This document shows, piece after piece, positions 9,666-17,630 of a stretch of DNA of 64,000 nt (positions are counted from its first letter, which is position 1; each line of letters begins with the position of its first letter). The notes beneath the pieces are model-generated. The model saw only the letters and a program-made list of their open reading frames with translations. It was not told the DNA's origin and ran no database searches. This DNA is from G963662655 sp963666875. Lineage in GTDB: Bacteria > Cloacimonadota > Cloacimonadia > Cloacimonadales > JAIOQZ01. The stretch spans positions 124,001-188,000 of the forward strand of contig CAXXPU010000016.1 of assembly GCA_963666875.2 (NCBI GenBank), read 5' to 3'. The translations under genes were made by a program, and so were the position numbers.

Positions 9666-9692
9666 TGAAAAACCGGAGCCTTTCGACTCCGG
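9666..9692 (-). terminator. Rho-independent terminator of gcvPA-gcvPB
   Basis: On the minus strand ACCGGAG pairs with CTCCGGT over an 8-base loop and is followed by TTTT. It lies 26 bases beyond the gcvPB stop codon. Confidence 0.8.
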
Positions 9693-9717
9693 TCTGTGAT
9701 ATCCATCTGAATAGAGA

Positions 9718-11208
9718 CTATTCTTCTTCTTGTTGTTTCAGGTAGTCCTGGAACTTCACGTCCAGCATTTTGACCGCGCGAACGTCGTCCAGGCGGCGTA
9801 CCGGCGTGCTGAACGGCGCGCCCTTGAGCAGTTCGGGATTCTCTTTCGCCTCGGACGCGATCTCGATCATCGCGTTGATAAAGGTATCGAGTGTCTCCTT
9901 GCTCTCGGTTTCGGTCGGTTCGATCATCATCGCTTCGTGTATGATCAACGGGAAATAGACCGTCGGAGCGTGAAATCCCTTGTCGAGAAGCCGTTTGGCG
10001 ATATCGAGCGTCTTGATCTGCTTGTCGGGATCGTCGTAGAGCTTTTTCTGCCAGCTTCCGTCGGCGACGAATTCGTGCATGCAATGCTCATCGTACTGCA
10101 CGTGGAAATACTTGTCGAGCTTGCGCATGATGTAGTTGGCATTGATGATGGCGTTGCGGGAAACCTCGCGCAGTCCTTCCGCGCCCAGCATCTTGATGTA
10201 GATCCAGGCACGTACGTTCTGGCTGAAGTTTCCGTAGTGCGAGTGCACCTTACCGATCGAGGTTTCGCTGTGCGAGCAGTCGAGGTAGAAGGTTCCGTCC
10301 GGTTGTTTGCGAACCATCGGTACGGGCAGGAATTTTACGAGATCCTCGCGCACGCCGACCGGACCGGAACCCGGACCGCCGCCGCCGTGCGGGGTGGAGA
10401 AGGTCTTGTGCAGGTTGAAGTGCATCACGTCGAAGCCGATCTTGCCCGGCTGCACGATACCCAGCAGCGCGTTGAGGTTCGCGCCGTCCATGTACATCAG
10501 CCCATCGACGCTGTGGATCAGTTCCGCGATCTTCTCGACCTGGTTCTCGAACAGCCCCAGCGTGTTGGGATTGGTCAGCATGAAGCCGGCGACATCGTCG
10601 GAGATGACGGCCTTCAGTTCTTCGATATCGACCTTGCCCTTCTCGTTCGATTTCAGCTCGATCACCTCGAATCCGGCGAGCGTACAACTTGCGGGGTTGG
10701 TTCCGTGCGCCGAATCCGGCAGGATGATTTTACGCTTGTGGTGGTTGCCGTTGAATTTGTGGTAGGCGTGGATAACCTTCAGACCGGTGAATTCGCCCTG
10801 CGCACCTGCTACCGGCTGCAGTGTGACATCCGCCATGCCGGAAATCTCCGATAAATCGTTCTGAAGCTCGTAGAGGAGTTCCAGCGCGCCCTGGACGGTA
10901 CATTGCGGCTGCATGGGATGGACGTCCATGAACCCGGGGTTACGTGAGAGCGTCTCGTTGATCTTGGGATTGTATTTCATCGTGCAGCTACCCAGTGGAT
11001 AAAAACCCTTCTCGATGAAGTGGTTCAGGTGCGAGAGTTCGATGAAGTGCCGCATCACGTCCAGTTCGCTCACTTCCGGTAGCGGAAGCTCGCCCTTTCG
11101 CTGGAATTTAGCGGGGATACAAAGATTGAGGTCGCCTTCCACGTCGAGTTTCGGCAATGTGTAGCCGAATCTGCCTTGCGAATGTTTTTCAAAGATCGTC
11201 TTAGCCAT
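9718..11208 (-). CDS. gcvPB: Glycine dehydrogenase (decarboxylating) subunit 2
   Basis: The protein is 496 aa, the normal length for the C-terminal half of a split P-protein. It decarboxylates glycine with PLP and passes the aminomethyl group to lipoyl-GcvH in the glycine cleavage system of the cytoplasm. The PLP lysine is K268 in HFNLHKTFSTPHGGGGPGSG. The N-terminus carries FYPLGSCTMKYNP, which is diagnostic of GcvP. The start codon overlaps the end of gcvPA by 8 bases and has GAGGAGGT upstream, so the two subunits are probably translationally coupled. The gcvT and gcvH genes are not in this window. Confidence 0.96.
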   Translation of the reverse strand: MAKTIFEKHSQGRFGYTLPKLDVEGDLNLCIPAKFQRKGELPLPEVSELDVMRHFIELSHLNHFIEKGFYPLGSCTMKYNPKINETLSRNPGFMDVHPMQPQCTVQGALELLYELQNDLSEISGMADVTLQPVAGAQGEFTGLKVIHAYHKFNGNHHKRKIILPDSAHGTNPASCTLAGFEVIELKSNEKGKVDIEELKAVISDDVAGFMLTNPNTLGLFENQVEKIAELIHSVDGLMYMDGANLNALLGIVQPGKIGFDVMHFNLHKTFSTPHGGGGPGSGPVGVREDLVKFLPVPMVRKQPDGTFYLDCSHSETSIGKVHSHYGNFSQNVRAWIYIKMLGAEGLREVSRNAIINANYIMRKLDKYFHVQYDEHCMHEFVADGSWQKKLYDDPDKQIKTLDIAKRLLDKGFHAPTVYFPLIIHEAMMIEPTETESKETLDTFINAMIEIASEAKENPELLKGAPFSTPVRRLDDVRAVKMLDVKFQDYLKQQEEE

Positions 11209-12544
11209 TGTTGACCTCCTCGAGCGCTTTCACCAGTTCATCCATCTGAGCCTTCGTTTTCTTCTCGGTCACGGCGATGAGCAGTCCGTTCTCCATGCCC
11301 GTTTCCGCCAGATCGACACCGGCGATGATATCCTTCGCGATCAGCTTCTCGATGATTTCGCTCGCAGGGATGGGTGTTTTCACGGTGAATTCCTTGAAGA
11401 ACGGCTTTGAATAGGCGATCTCGAAGCCGTTCAGCTTGCCGATTTTCTCTGCCAGAAAATGTGCCTTGATCGTCGATTGCTCCGCGATTTCCCGAAGTCC
11501 CTTGCGTCCCATCAGGCACATATAGACTGTTGCCGCCAGGCATGCCAGCGACTGATTCGAGCAGATGTTCGAAGTCGCTTTTTCGCGGCGGATGTGCTGC
11601 TCGCGGGTCTGGAGGGTGAGTGCGTAACCGCGTTTGCCATCGACATCGAGGGTGCCGCCCACGATGCGACCAGGCATGGAACGCTGGAGCTTGATGCTCG
11701 ACGCGAAGAATCCGAAAAGCGGTCCGCCGTAGTTCATCTTGTTGCCGAGCGCCTGACCTTCGCCAATGACGATATCGGCATTGTATTCGGCGGGTGAATT
11801 GAGCACATTGAGCGAGATCGGATCGACCGCCGCGATGAGGAGCGCTTTCTTCTGCGCGTGGACGATCTCGTCGATCTTGTGCATGTCCTCGAGGCAGCCG
11901 AAGTAGTTCGGGGTCTGGACGAGTACGCCGGCCGTGTCCGTGTCGATCAGCTTCGCCATCCCGTCGATGTCGGTGACGCCGTCTTTAACCGGTGCGATGA
12001 CCAGTTCGAGACCGATGTCTTCGGTGTAGCTGCGGATCACGTCGTAGAATCTCGGATGCAGCGTTCCGGCGAGGATGACCTTTTCCTTGCGCGTGGCTCG
12101 TGATGCCATCAGCAGCGCTTCGGCAGCTGCGGTTGCGCCGTCGTACATACCGGCGTTGGCGATTTCCATGCCGGTCAGTTCGCAAATCAGGGTCTGGAAT
12201 TCGTAGATGAATTGCAGCGTACCCTGACTCACCTCCGCCTGATAAGGCGTGTAGGCGGTGAGGAATTCGGGGCGAATGATGATGTGATCGACTGCGGCGG
12301 GGATGAAGTGGTCATAGACGCCGGCGCCCATGAAGGAATTCATCGCTTCAGTGTGCCGATTCTTCGCCGCGATGCAGTTGATGCGGCGGGTCACTTCGAG
12401 TTCAGAAAGCGGTTCGTCCAGCTTCAATAGCCCGTTCAGACGCAATTTTTCCGGGATGTTTACCAGGAGATCCTCGAAACGCGATACGCCGATCGCCTCC
12501 AGCATCTCCTTTCGTTCTTTGTCGGTGTTTGAAATAAACGGCAT
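11201..12544 (-). CDS. gcvPA: Glycine dehydrogenase (decarboxylating) subunit 1
   Basis: The protein is 447 aa and corresponds to the N-terminal half of GcvP. It forms the alpha2beta2 P-protein with GcvPB. Family signatures include the start PFISNTDKERKEML, the FMGAGVYDHFIPAAVDHI segment near residue 70, AGMYDGATAAAEA near 131, and GGPLFGFFA in the middle. AAGGAG precedes the ATG. It begins only 16 bases after the rubrerythrin gene and overlaps gcvPB, giving a three-gene operon read from about 13.0 to 9.7 kb and ending at the hairpin near 9.68 kb. Confidence 0.96.
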   Translation of the reverse strand: MPFISNTDKERKEMLEAIGVSRFEDLLVNIPEKLRLNGLLKLDEPLSELEVTRRINCIAAKNRHTEAMNSFMGAGVYDHFIPAAVDHIIIRPEFLTAYTPYQAEVSQGTLQFIYEFQTLICELTGMEIANAGMYDGATAAAEALLMASRATRKEKVILAGTLHPRFYDVIRSYTEDIGLELVIAPVKDGVTDIDGMAKLIDTDTAGVLVQTPNYFGCLEDMHKIDEIVHAQKKALLIAAVDPISLNVLNSPAEYNADIVIGEGQALGNKMNYGGPLFGFFASSIKLQRSMPGRIVGGTLDVDGKRGYALTLQTREQHIRREKATSNICSNQSLACLAATVYMCLMGRKGLREIAEQSTIKAHFLAEKIGKLNGFEIAYSKPFFKEFTVKTPIPASEIIEKLIAKDIIAGVDLAETGMENGLLIAVTEKKTKAQMDELVKALEEVNNG

Positions 12545-12560
12545 GATTGCTCCTTTATTC

Positions 12561-13034
12561 TCAATATTCCTGTAATCCGTTCAGTTCGGATGGATCGAAC
12601 CAGGTCATCGCGCCGTGGATGCGTTCGATCTCGTCCTGGAGAAGCTCTTTGTGGTTGTTTTCCTCGCCGGCGAGGTAGCTGAAAAGCGCTCTTGTTTCCT
12701 CGTCTTCGGTGTCGGTCGCGAGCTGAGTATATTTCTCGTGCGCCTGCTGCTCCATCGCGATGGCGAATTGCAGTACGTCGTTGGCGTCCTTCAGATCGAT
12801 TTCGCTGTGGAACGTGAATATCTCTTCGTGATCCACATCCGGCTTTTCGCCGGGGAAGAGTTTCATATACTGCTCGGTCAGCTTCTTCTCGTGGATTTTC
12901 TCAAGCTCGATCAGCTCTTTGAAGATATTACCGACCTGCGCTTTTAAAAACGCCTTCTGAAGCAGCGTATAGAGATTCTTCGTCTTTATTTCATTCTGGA
13001 TACCGTAAAGGTAGGCATTCTTGATCGTGTCCAT
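12561..13034 (-). CDS. Rubrerythrin/ferritin-like diiron protein
   Basis: The protein is 157 aa with AAGGAG upstream. It is an all-helical ferritin-like four-helix bundle carrying carboxylate/His metal ligands in the pattern E-x-x-H: ELEKIH near residue 45, EQQAH near 93 and GEENNH near 127. There is no C-terminal rubredoxin domain, so it belongs to the short rubrerythrin-like class rather than classical rubrerythrin. Such proteins act in peroxide or oxygen detoxification or iron handling in anaerobes. It leads the gcvPA-gcvPB operon, which may tie it to protecting glycine cleavage, but that link is inference. Confidence 0.8.
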   Translation of the reverse strand: MDTIKNAYLYGIQNEIKTKNLYTLLQKAFLKAQVGNIFKELIELEKIHEKKLTEQYMKLFPGEKPDVDHEEIFTFHSEIDLKDANDVLQFAIAMEQQAHEKYTQLATDTEDEETRALFSYLAGEENNHKELLQDEIERIHGAMTWFDPSELNGLQEY

Positions 13035-13065
13035 TTTTGCTCCTTAGATTTCCCTCATCCCCTAA

Positions 13066-13093
13066 CCCCTTCTCCCGTAAACGGGCGAAGGGG
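13066..13093. repeat. Short intergenic palindrome
   Basis: CCCCTTCTCCCGT and ACGGGCGAAGGGG form a nearly perfect hairpin with a two-base tip, just after a CTCATCCCCTAA stretch. Similar CCCTAACCCCTTCTCCC palindromes are widespread between bacterial genes. It could also end transcription of the TPR gene, although no T-run follows. Confidence 0.45.
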
Positions 13094-13134
13094 AACCACG
13101 GGGTTGGTTCGTTATTCATTACATATTTCGGCTG

Positions 13135-14328
13135 TCAACCCATCAATCGATCCAGATTCTTCTGCGCGATCTCGAAATCCGGTTTCAGCTCGAGGCACTT
13201 CTTGAGAAGCGGTTTCGCCTGATCCTTGCGACCCGAGTCGATCATGATGGTCGCGAGATTGTTCATCGCGCGATAGTCTTCCGGGCTCTGCTGAAGCACG
13301 ATCAGGTAGTGTCGTTCCGCATCCTGCTGTCTGTCTGTCGTTTGAAGGATCGTTGCCAGCGTGTACCTGGCTTCCGTGAACGCCGAATCGATCTCGACAG
13401 CGTTCATAAGGTGTATCTCCGCCTTCTTCGCATTGCGATGGAAGTAGTAATACATCCCCATATCGTATTGCAAATCTGCGGAATCGGGGTAAAACTTCAT
13501 GTATTTATTCAGAAACTCCCAGCAGGCTCCGTCCGGTGATTTCTGCAAAAGGAGCGCCGCCTGGTTCATGATCTGCTGCAAATCGCGGTAAATATCGAGT
13601 TTGCCAAAGACGCGCGATTCAAGCTTCCACTTGCCGTCTTCGTCGATCAGGTGGAGCGTCAGGTCGAGTCGTCCGTTGATCTCGTACTGGATCAGTGCTT
13701 CGCGATTGTTTTCGCTCAGGGCGGAGGCGATGAGATCGAAACGGGTCATCCGCTTCATGTTGGGATCAGCCTGCAAGCGTTTCAGGAAATTTATCACAAG
13801 CGCGGGATCGTCGTTCGTCCAGCCGCGCCGCAGAAACTTCGGCAGCAAATCCCAGTCCTGTGCAATGACGGTTCGAAGAATCTGATTGCCCACCTGCTCG
13901 TGCGATATGGTGCTTTGAAAGCCGGCATCCATACGCAGGTTGAGGATATCCGCCAGGTATTCGACGGGGAATTCGGGTATCAGGCGAAGCTGCTGCGCAA
14001 TCACATCCAGATCCTGCTTCTCGTCCTCGCTTTCCGCCATCTTCACCGGTGTACGACCGCTAAAAATCTCCTGCGGTTCGAACGCCCAGCGTTTGATCAT
14101 CTTCTTCAGAAGATCACGGAACTCGCTACGCGATTCAACCTTCACGCCGGTCGCAAAGATTTCGTCCTCGCGTTTCTTTGGCGTGTAACGGCAGGTATCC
14201 GGGCACTTACCGTCAATACGCAGTTCGTTGCAGCAATGCCAGCATATCTTCTTCGCACTGCGCATACAGAAGCGGTGACCGAGACGGTCTTTGCAACGTT
14301 TGCAACGATCGGATTTAAAGAGGGACAA
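13135..14328 (-). CDS. TPR-repeat protein with N-terminal cysteine cluster
   Basis: The protein is 397 aa from a TTG start at 14328, supported by GGAGG 6 bases upstream. The first 50 residues hold eight cysteines and a histidine in pairs (CKRCK, HRFC, CWHCC, CPDTC), which suggests a zinc-binding module. The middle (about 60-270) is unrecognised and mostly helical. The C-terminal third (about 280-395) has TPR units, for example the DMGMYYYFHRNAKKAEIHLMN stretch, an ATILQTTDRQQDAERHY stretch and a NLATIMIDSGRKDQAKPLL stretch. It has no signal peptide, so it is probably cytoplasmic. Its partner is unknown. It sits between nadE and the rubrerythrin gene with gaps of about 100 bases either side. 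Confidence 0.75.
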   Translation of the reverse strand: MSLFKSDRCKRCKDRLGHRFCMRSAKKICWHCCNELRIDGKCPDTCRYTPKKREDEIFATGVKVESRSEFRDLLKKMIKRWAFEPQEIFSGRTPVKMAESEDEKQDLDVIAQQLRLIPEFPVEYLADILNLRMDAGFQSTISHEQVGNQILRTVIAQDWDLLPKFLRRGWTNDDPALVINFLKRLQADPNMKRMTRFDLIASALSENNREALIQYEINGRLDLTLHLIDEDGKWKLESRVFGKLDIYRDLQQIMNQAALLLQKSPDGACWEFLNKYMKFYPDSADLQYDMGMYYYFHRNAKKAEIHLMNAVEIDSAFTEARYTLATILQTTDRQQDAERHYLIVLQQSPEDYRAMNNLATIMIDSGRKDQAKPLLKKCLELKPDFEIAQKNLDRLMG

Positions 14329-14424
14329 ATTCGCCTCCGACTCCTCTCTTTGGTTTTAGAGATTCCAGGTTGTTGCCTCCGGCAAAACCTGCAAATGAGA
14401 GGGGAGAAAAATGAAGAGCGATCA

Positions 14425-15195
14425 TCAGACAAGCTCCGGTGCGGGTGGAAGGCTGCGTTTGAACGAAGACTTGCGGTACAGTTCAATCGCCTTGTCGATA
14501 TCGGTTGGATTGAATCCATCCTGCGCAATCTCGTCTTTCGTCCATTCCAGATCGACCAGCCGATAGAGGATCTCGTCCAGCATCGCGTAGGTAATGCCCA
14601 GTTCGCCCTCGTCGGTCTGACCGTCCCAGAGATCGGCGGTCGGTTTCTTCTCGATGACGCTGTCGGGCAGCCCAAGCATCCGCGCCATCCGCCATACTTC
14701 CGTCTTGTAGATGTTTCCCAGCGGCTCGAAGGCGCATGCGCCGTCTCCGTGCTGGGTCACGTAGCCGATAAGGAGTTCGGTCTTGTTTCCTGTGCCGACT
14801 ACCAGCGCGTTCAGTTTCGCGGATTGATCGTAGAGGATACACATCCGCTCGCGCGCCATGCGGTTTCCGCGGCGCAGGGAATTTGCGTCCGGCTCGTACG
14901 TATCGAAATAGGCATCGACCATGGGTGTGATCTCGATAGCGTGATACGCGATGCCGAGATGTTCGGCGACTTCCTTCGCGTGGTTGAAGCTATTGGGGTG
15001 GCTTCCCCTGTAGGGCAGCATGAATGCGGTGATGTTTTCCTTGCCGGCCGCCATCACGCTCAGCGCGGCGGCAAGCGACGAATCGATACCGCCGGAAAGC
15101 CCGATTACCAGCTTCTTCATGCCGGCTTTTCGCAACTGTTCCTGAATGAATTCGACAATGTGTTCAACCTGTTTTTGCAAATCAATATTTCTCAT
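14425..15195 (-). CDS. nadE: NH3-dependent NAD+ synthetase
   Basis: The protein is 256 aa from the ATG at 15195 with GAGGAA upstream; a longer frame exists but has no ribosome site. It makes NAD+ from deamido-NAD+, ATP and ammonia. The ATP-pyrophosphatase P-loop SGGIDSS is at 34-40. The family segments GTGNKTELLIGY, TQHGDGACAFEPLGNIYKT and PTADLWDGQTDEGELG are present. There is no N-terminal nitrilase/glutaminase domain, so it uses free ammonia, which fits an amino-acid fermenter. It follows the pyruvate-kinase-like gene by 7 bases and is probably cotranscribed with it. Confidence 0.95.
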   Translation of the reverse strand: MRNIDLQKQVEHIVEFIQEQLRKAGMKKLVIGLSGGIDSSLAAALSVMAAGKENITAFMLPYRGSHPNSFNHAKEVAEHLGIAYHAIEITPMVDAYFDTYEPDANSLRRGNRMARERMCILYDQSAKLNALVVGTGNKTELLIGYVTQHGDGACAFEPLGNIYKTEVWRMARMLGLPDSVIEKKPTADLWDGQTDEGELGITYAMLDEILYRLVDLEWTKDEIAQDGFNPTDIDKAIELYRKSSFKRSLPPAPELV

Positions 15196-15202
15196 TGTTT
15201 CC

Positions 15203-15715
15203 TCATTGATCGTATGGTGCACATTTAATCTCGAGTACTTTTGCGTCAACAAAATCAGAAGCAAATCCGGGGACAATCACCGCAGCCGTATCCAGACGGT
15301 CTTCCACGCCGCCGATGGAGAGAATCGGCTCGCCCGAAGTCACGATATCGCATATCAATGCCATACTCGCGACACGCAAACACTCCTTCAGCGACGGACT
15401 CATCAGTTCGAGGCTTACTTTGACCAGTTCGTGTGGGATACGATGGATATCCACGTTGGGGAGATGCTTTGTCCGCGCCTTCCGGTACTCCTCCGGCACG
15501 ATGATCCGATGGCCTTTTTCGATCATCCGTTCGCAATATTCCTTCGTGATATCGTTGCGGTATTTTTCCACCGCGAATACGATGTCGAATTGCACAAACA
15601 GTTCGATCTGACCGGATTGTTTCAGCGCGACGACCACTCTGTGCCCAACACCCTTTCTTGCGAGGACGTCCGCCACCTCTTTATCGCATTGCCCATTGGG
15701 ATCTATGATGTACAT
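15203..15715 (-). CDS. Stand-alone pyruvate-kinase C-terminal-like alpha/beta protein
   Basis: The protein is 170 aa from the ATG at 15715; the ribosome site is weak (GCAGGT). The second half resembles the isolated pyruvate kinase alpha/beta domain (PK_C). It has a helix with the pattern LKECLRVASMALICD, then GEPILSIGGVEDRLDTAAVI and a terminal VLEIKCAP strand. The first half is a Rossmann-like strand-helix series without a recognised motif. Catalytic pyruvate-kinase residues are absent. Proteins with this isolated domain occur in archaea and anaerobes with no settled function. Coupling to nadE (7-base gap) hints at a nucleotide-related role, which is only inference. Confidence 0.6.
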   Translation of the reverse strand: MYIIDPNGQCDKEVADVLARKGVGHRVVVALKQSGQIELFVQFDIVFAVEKYRNDITKEYCERMIEKGHRIIVPEEYRKARTKHLPNVDIHRIPHELVKVSLELMSPSLKECLRVASMALICDIVTSGEPILSIGGVEDRLDTAAVIVPGFASDFVDAKVLEIKCAPYDQ

Positions 15716-15860
15716 ACAAACCTGCCTGTTGAATATTATTCTCGATTCCGTTTTACTCATCCGCTCAAAACCTGTTAAGAAAAAAAACGGTTTTTTCCTT
15801 GCAGGTTTCGCACAACAGGAGATAATGTTTGCAATGATCTCGTTTCGTTCTGGAGGAACC

Positions 15861-17630
15861 ATGAGAATCCTGCTCGGAATTCTGATTCTGCTTGCAAGTA
15901 TAACGCTTCTTGCAGAAGAATATTTCGTAACTGTATCGAATCCCGATAATCGACTCACAAGCCATCTGAAAGAGACGGACACCGATTTCATGCTCCTGAA
16001 TGGAAGCGGATATATGCAGCTTCATGCCGACGATGCGCAGATGACTTACCTTACGCAAACGGGCTACGATATTTTATCGGTTTGCACAATGGAAGAGCTC
16101 AGTCGCGAGCTGGAGGAATTCCATAATTACGCGGAAGTGACATCCGAGCTTCAGCAATACGCGGACGATTATTCGCAGATCGTACGGCTCGAATCGCTGG
16201 GTCCGTCACAATGTCATCTGTACTACGACGAAGGACTCGAAAACTATATCGAGTTTCAGCACGAGATATGGTGCCTGAAGGTCTCGGACAACCCGGATGC
16301 AGAAGAAGACGAGCCGAACGTATTCATCGGTGGCGCGATCCACGCAAGAGAATTGATCAGCGTGGAGGTGCCGATGCACGTGTTGCAGCACATCCTGGAA
16401 AACTACGGAACCGACGACGAGATCACGCAGATGGTCGATGAAAATCAGATATGGTTCGTGCCGTTGATCAATCCCGACGGACACAAGCTCAGTATAGAAG
16501 AGCTGCATCTGTGGCATCGCAAGAACATGCGCGACAACAACGGCAACCAGATGCCGGACTACTCGTCCGACGACGGGGTTGATCTGAACCGCAATTTCGG
16601 CTATGTATGGGGCAACCACAACGCGTCCGGTATTTATTTTTCCGAAAGCTACCACGGACCGGAGGCGTGGTCGGAGCCGGAGACCGTATATCTGCGAGAC
16701 TTGATCCGCGCGCGCCGTTTCTGGGGTGCTATCACCTACCATTCGTCCGGGCAGTACGTCCTGTACCCACTCGGTCACCTCGACGGCGTATGCTCGTACG
16801 ATCACGAGATCATGGGCGATCTGGCAGAGGATATGGCTATGACGATTCCGCGCATAGACGAATTCGGGTTTTACACACCGATTCAGGCAGTCGATTTCGG
16901 CTACACCTGTCAGGGAACCATGGGCGACTGGAGTTATTCGGAGCAGCGGGTATTCGGCTTCACGATCGAGCTTTCCAATACGCATTTCCCCTCGGAAAAC
17001 GACATGATCCAGATATGCCAGGACAACCTCTCCGCCGCGCTGATGTTCATCGAACGTGGCATGAAATCGACGTTGACCGGCTTGATAACCGATCAGCAGG
17101 GAAATCCCCTTGTCGCCGACGTATATGTGGAGGAGATCGACAGCCAGGCTGGCATGACGGACGTCGAGCCATCGCGGAGCAACGAGCTGTTCGGGCGCTA
17201 TATCCGGCCGCTTCTGCCGGGAAGCTATACCGTACGTTTCGAATATGGGGAATATGTTCCACTAACCTATCATAATGTCGAAATCGTCGAAGATGAAATC
17301 ACCGAGCTCAATGTCCAGTTCACTACCAATGCGGTGCAGGAAGAAGTCGTTCAATCGCAATTTCATATCGTAAACTATCCGAATCCGTTCAACCCCGAAA
17401 CGGATATTGTACTCGATCTGCCGCAAGCAAAGCAACTCTCTGTCACGCTCTACGACATCAAAGGACGCCGGGTCAGGAGACTGTTCGAAGGGATGTGTGA
17501 TAGTCCGAGACTCAAATTGCATTGGGATGGTACGGATGACAGAGGGAAGATGGCGGCATCGGGACTGTATCTGGTTCGGGCAGAATCGGGAGAAACCATT
17601 CTAACCCACAAAATCTTAATGGTGCAATAA
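15861..17630 (+). CDS. Secreted M14 zinc carboxypeptidase with sorting module
   Basis: The protein is 589 aa from the ATG at 15861, with GGAGG five bases upstream. The signal peptide is about 1-18. The M14 domain (about 90-380) has all expected residues: zinc ligands H161 and E164 (GGAIHARE) and H294 (TYHSSGQ), the DLNRNFG substrate motif at 241-247, and general base E370 in FTIEL. A carboxypeptidase regulatory-like domain follows (about 395-490), then the FlgD-like sorting module (NYPNPFNPET onward). It should cleave C-terminal residues from peptides outside the cell. Its stop codon overlaps the start of a second M14 gene (TAATG), so the two are cotranscribed. Confidence 0.93.
   Translation: MRILLGILILLASITLLAEEYFVTVSNPDNRLTSHLKETDTDFMLLNGSGYMQLHADDAQMTYLTQTGYDILSVCTMEELSRELEEFHNYAEVTSELQQYADDYSQIVRLESLGPSQCHLYYDEGLENYIEFQHEIWCLKVSDNPDAEEDEPNVFIGGAIHARELISVEVPMHVLQHILENYGTDDEITQMVDENQIWFVPLINPDGHKLSIEELHLWHRKNMRDNNGNQMPDYSSDDGVDLNRNFGYVWGNHNASGIYFSESYHGPEAWSEPETVYLRDLIRARRFWGAITYHSSGQYVLYPLGHLDGVCSYDHEIMGDLAEDMAMTIPRIDEFGFYTPIQAVDFGYTCQGTMGDWSYSEQRVFGFTIELSNTHFPSENDMIQICQDNLSAALMFIERGMKSTLTGLITDQQGNPLVADVYVEEIDSQAGMTDVEPSRSNELFGRYIRPLLPGSYTVRFEYGEYVPLTYHNVEIVEDEITELNVQFTTNAVQEEVVQSQFHIVNYPNPFNPETDIVLDLPQAKQLSVTLYDIKGRRVRRLFEGMCDSPRLKLHWDGTDDRGKMAASGLYLVRAESGETILTHKILMVQ

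Noticed and set aside
9730..10854. Plus-strand frame (374 codons) over gcvPB
   Set aside because: Antisense to a confidently identified gene with PLP motif; no family match.
13035..13134. Glycine riboswitch near the gcv operon
   Set aside because: Only 100 bases lie upstream of the rubrerythrin gene and they consist of a short palindrome and AT-rich DNA, with no glycine aptamer features that I can see.
13651..15228. Long plus-strand frame (525 codons) over nadE and the TPR gene
   Set aside because: It is antisense to two well-supported genes with clear motifs and has no ribosome site; a shadow of codon bias.
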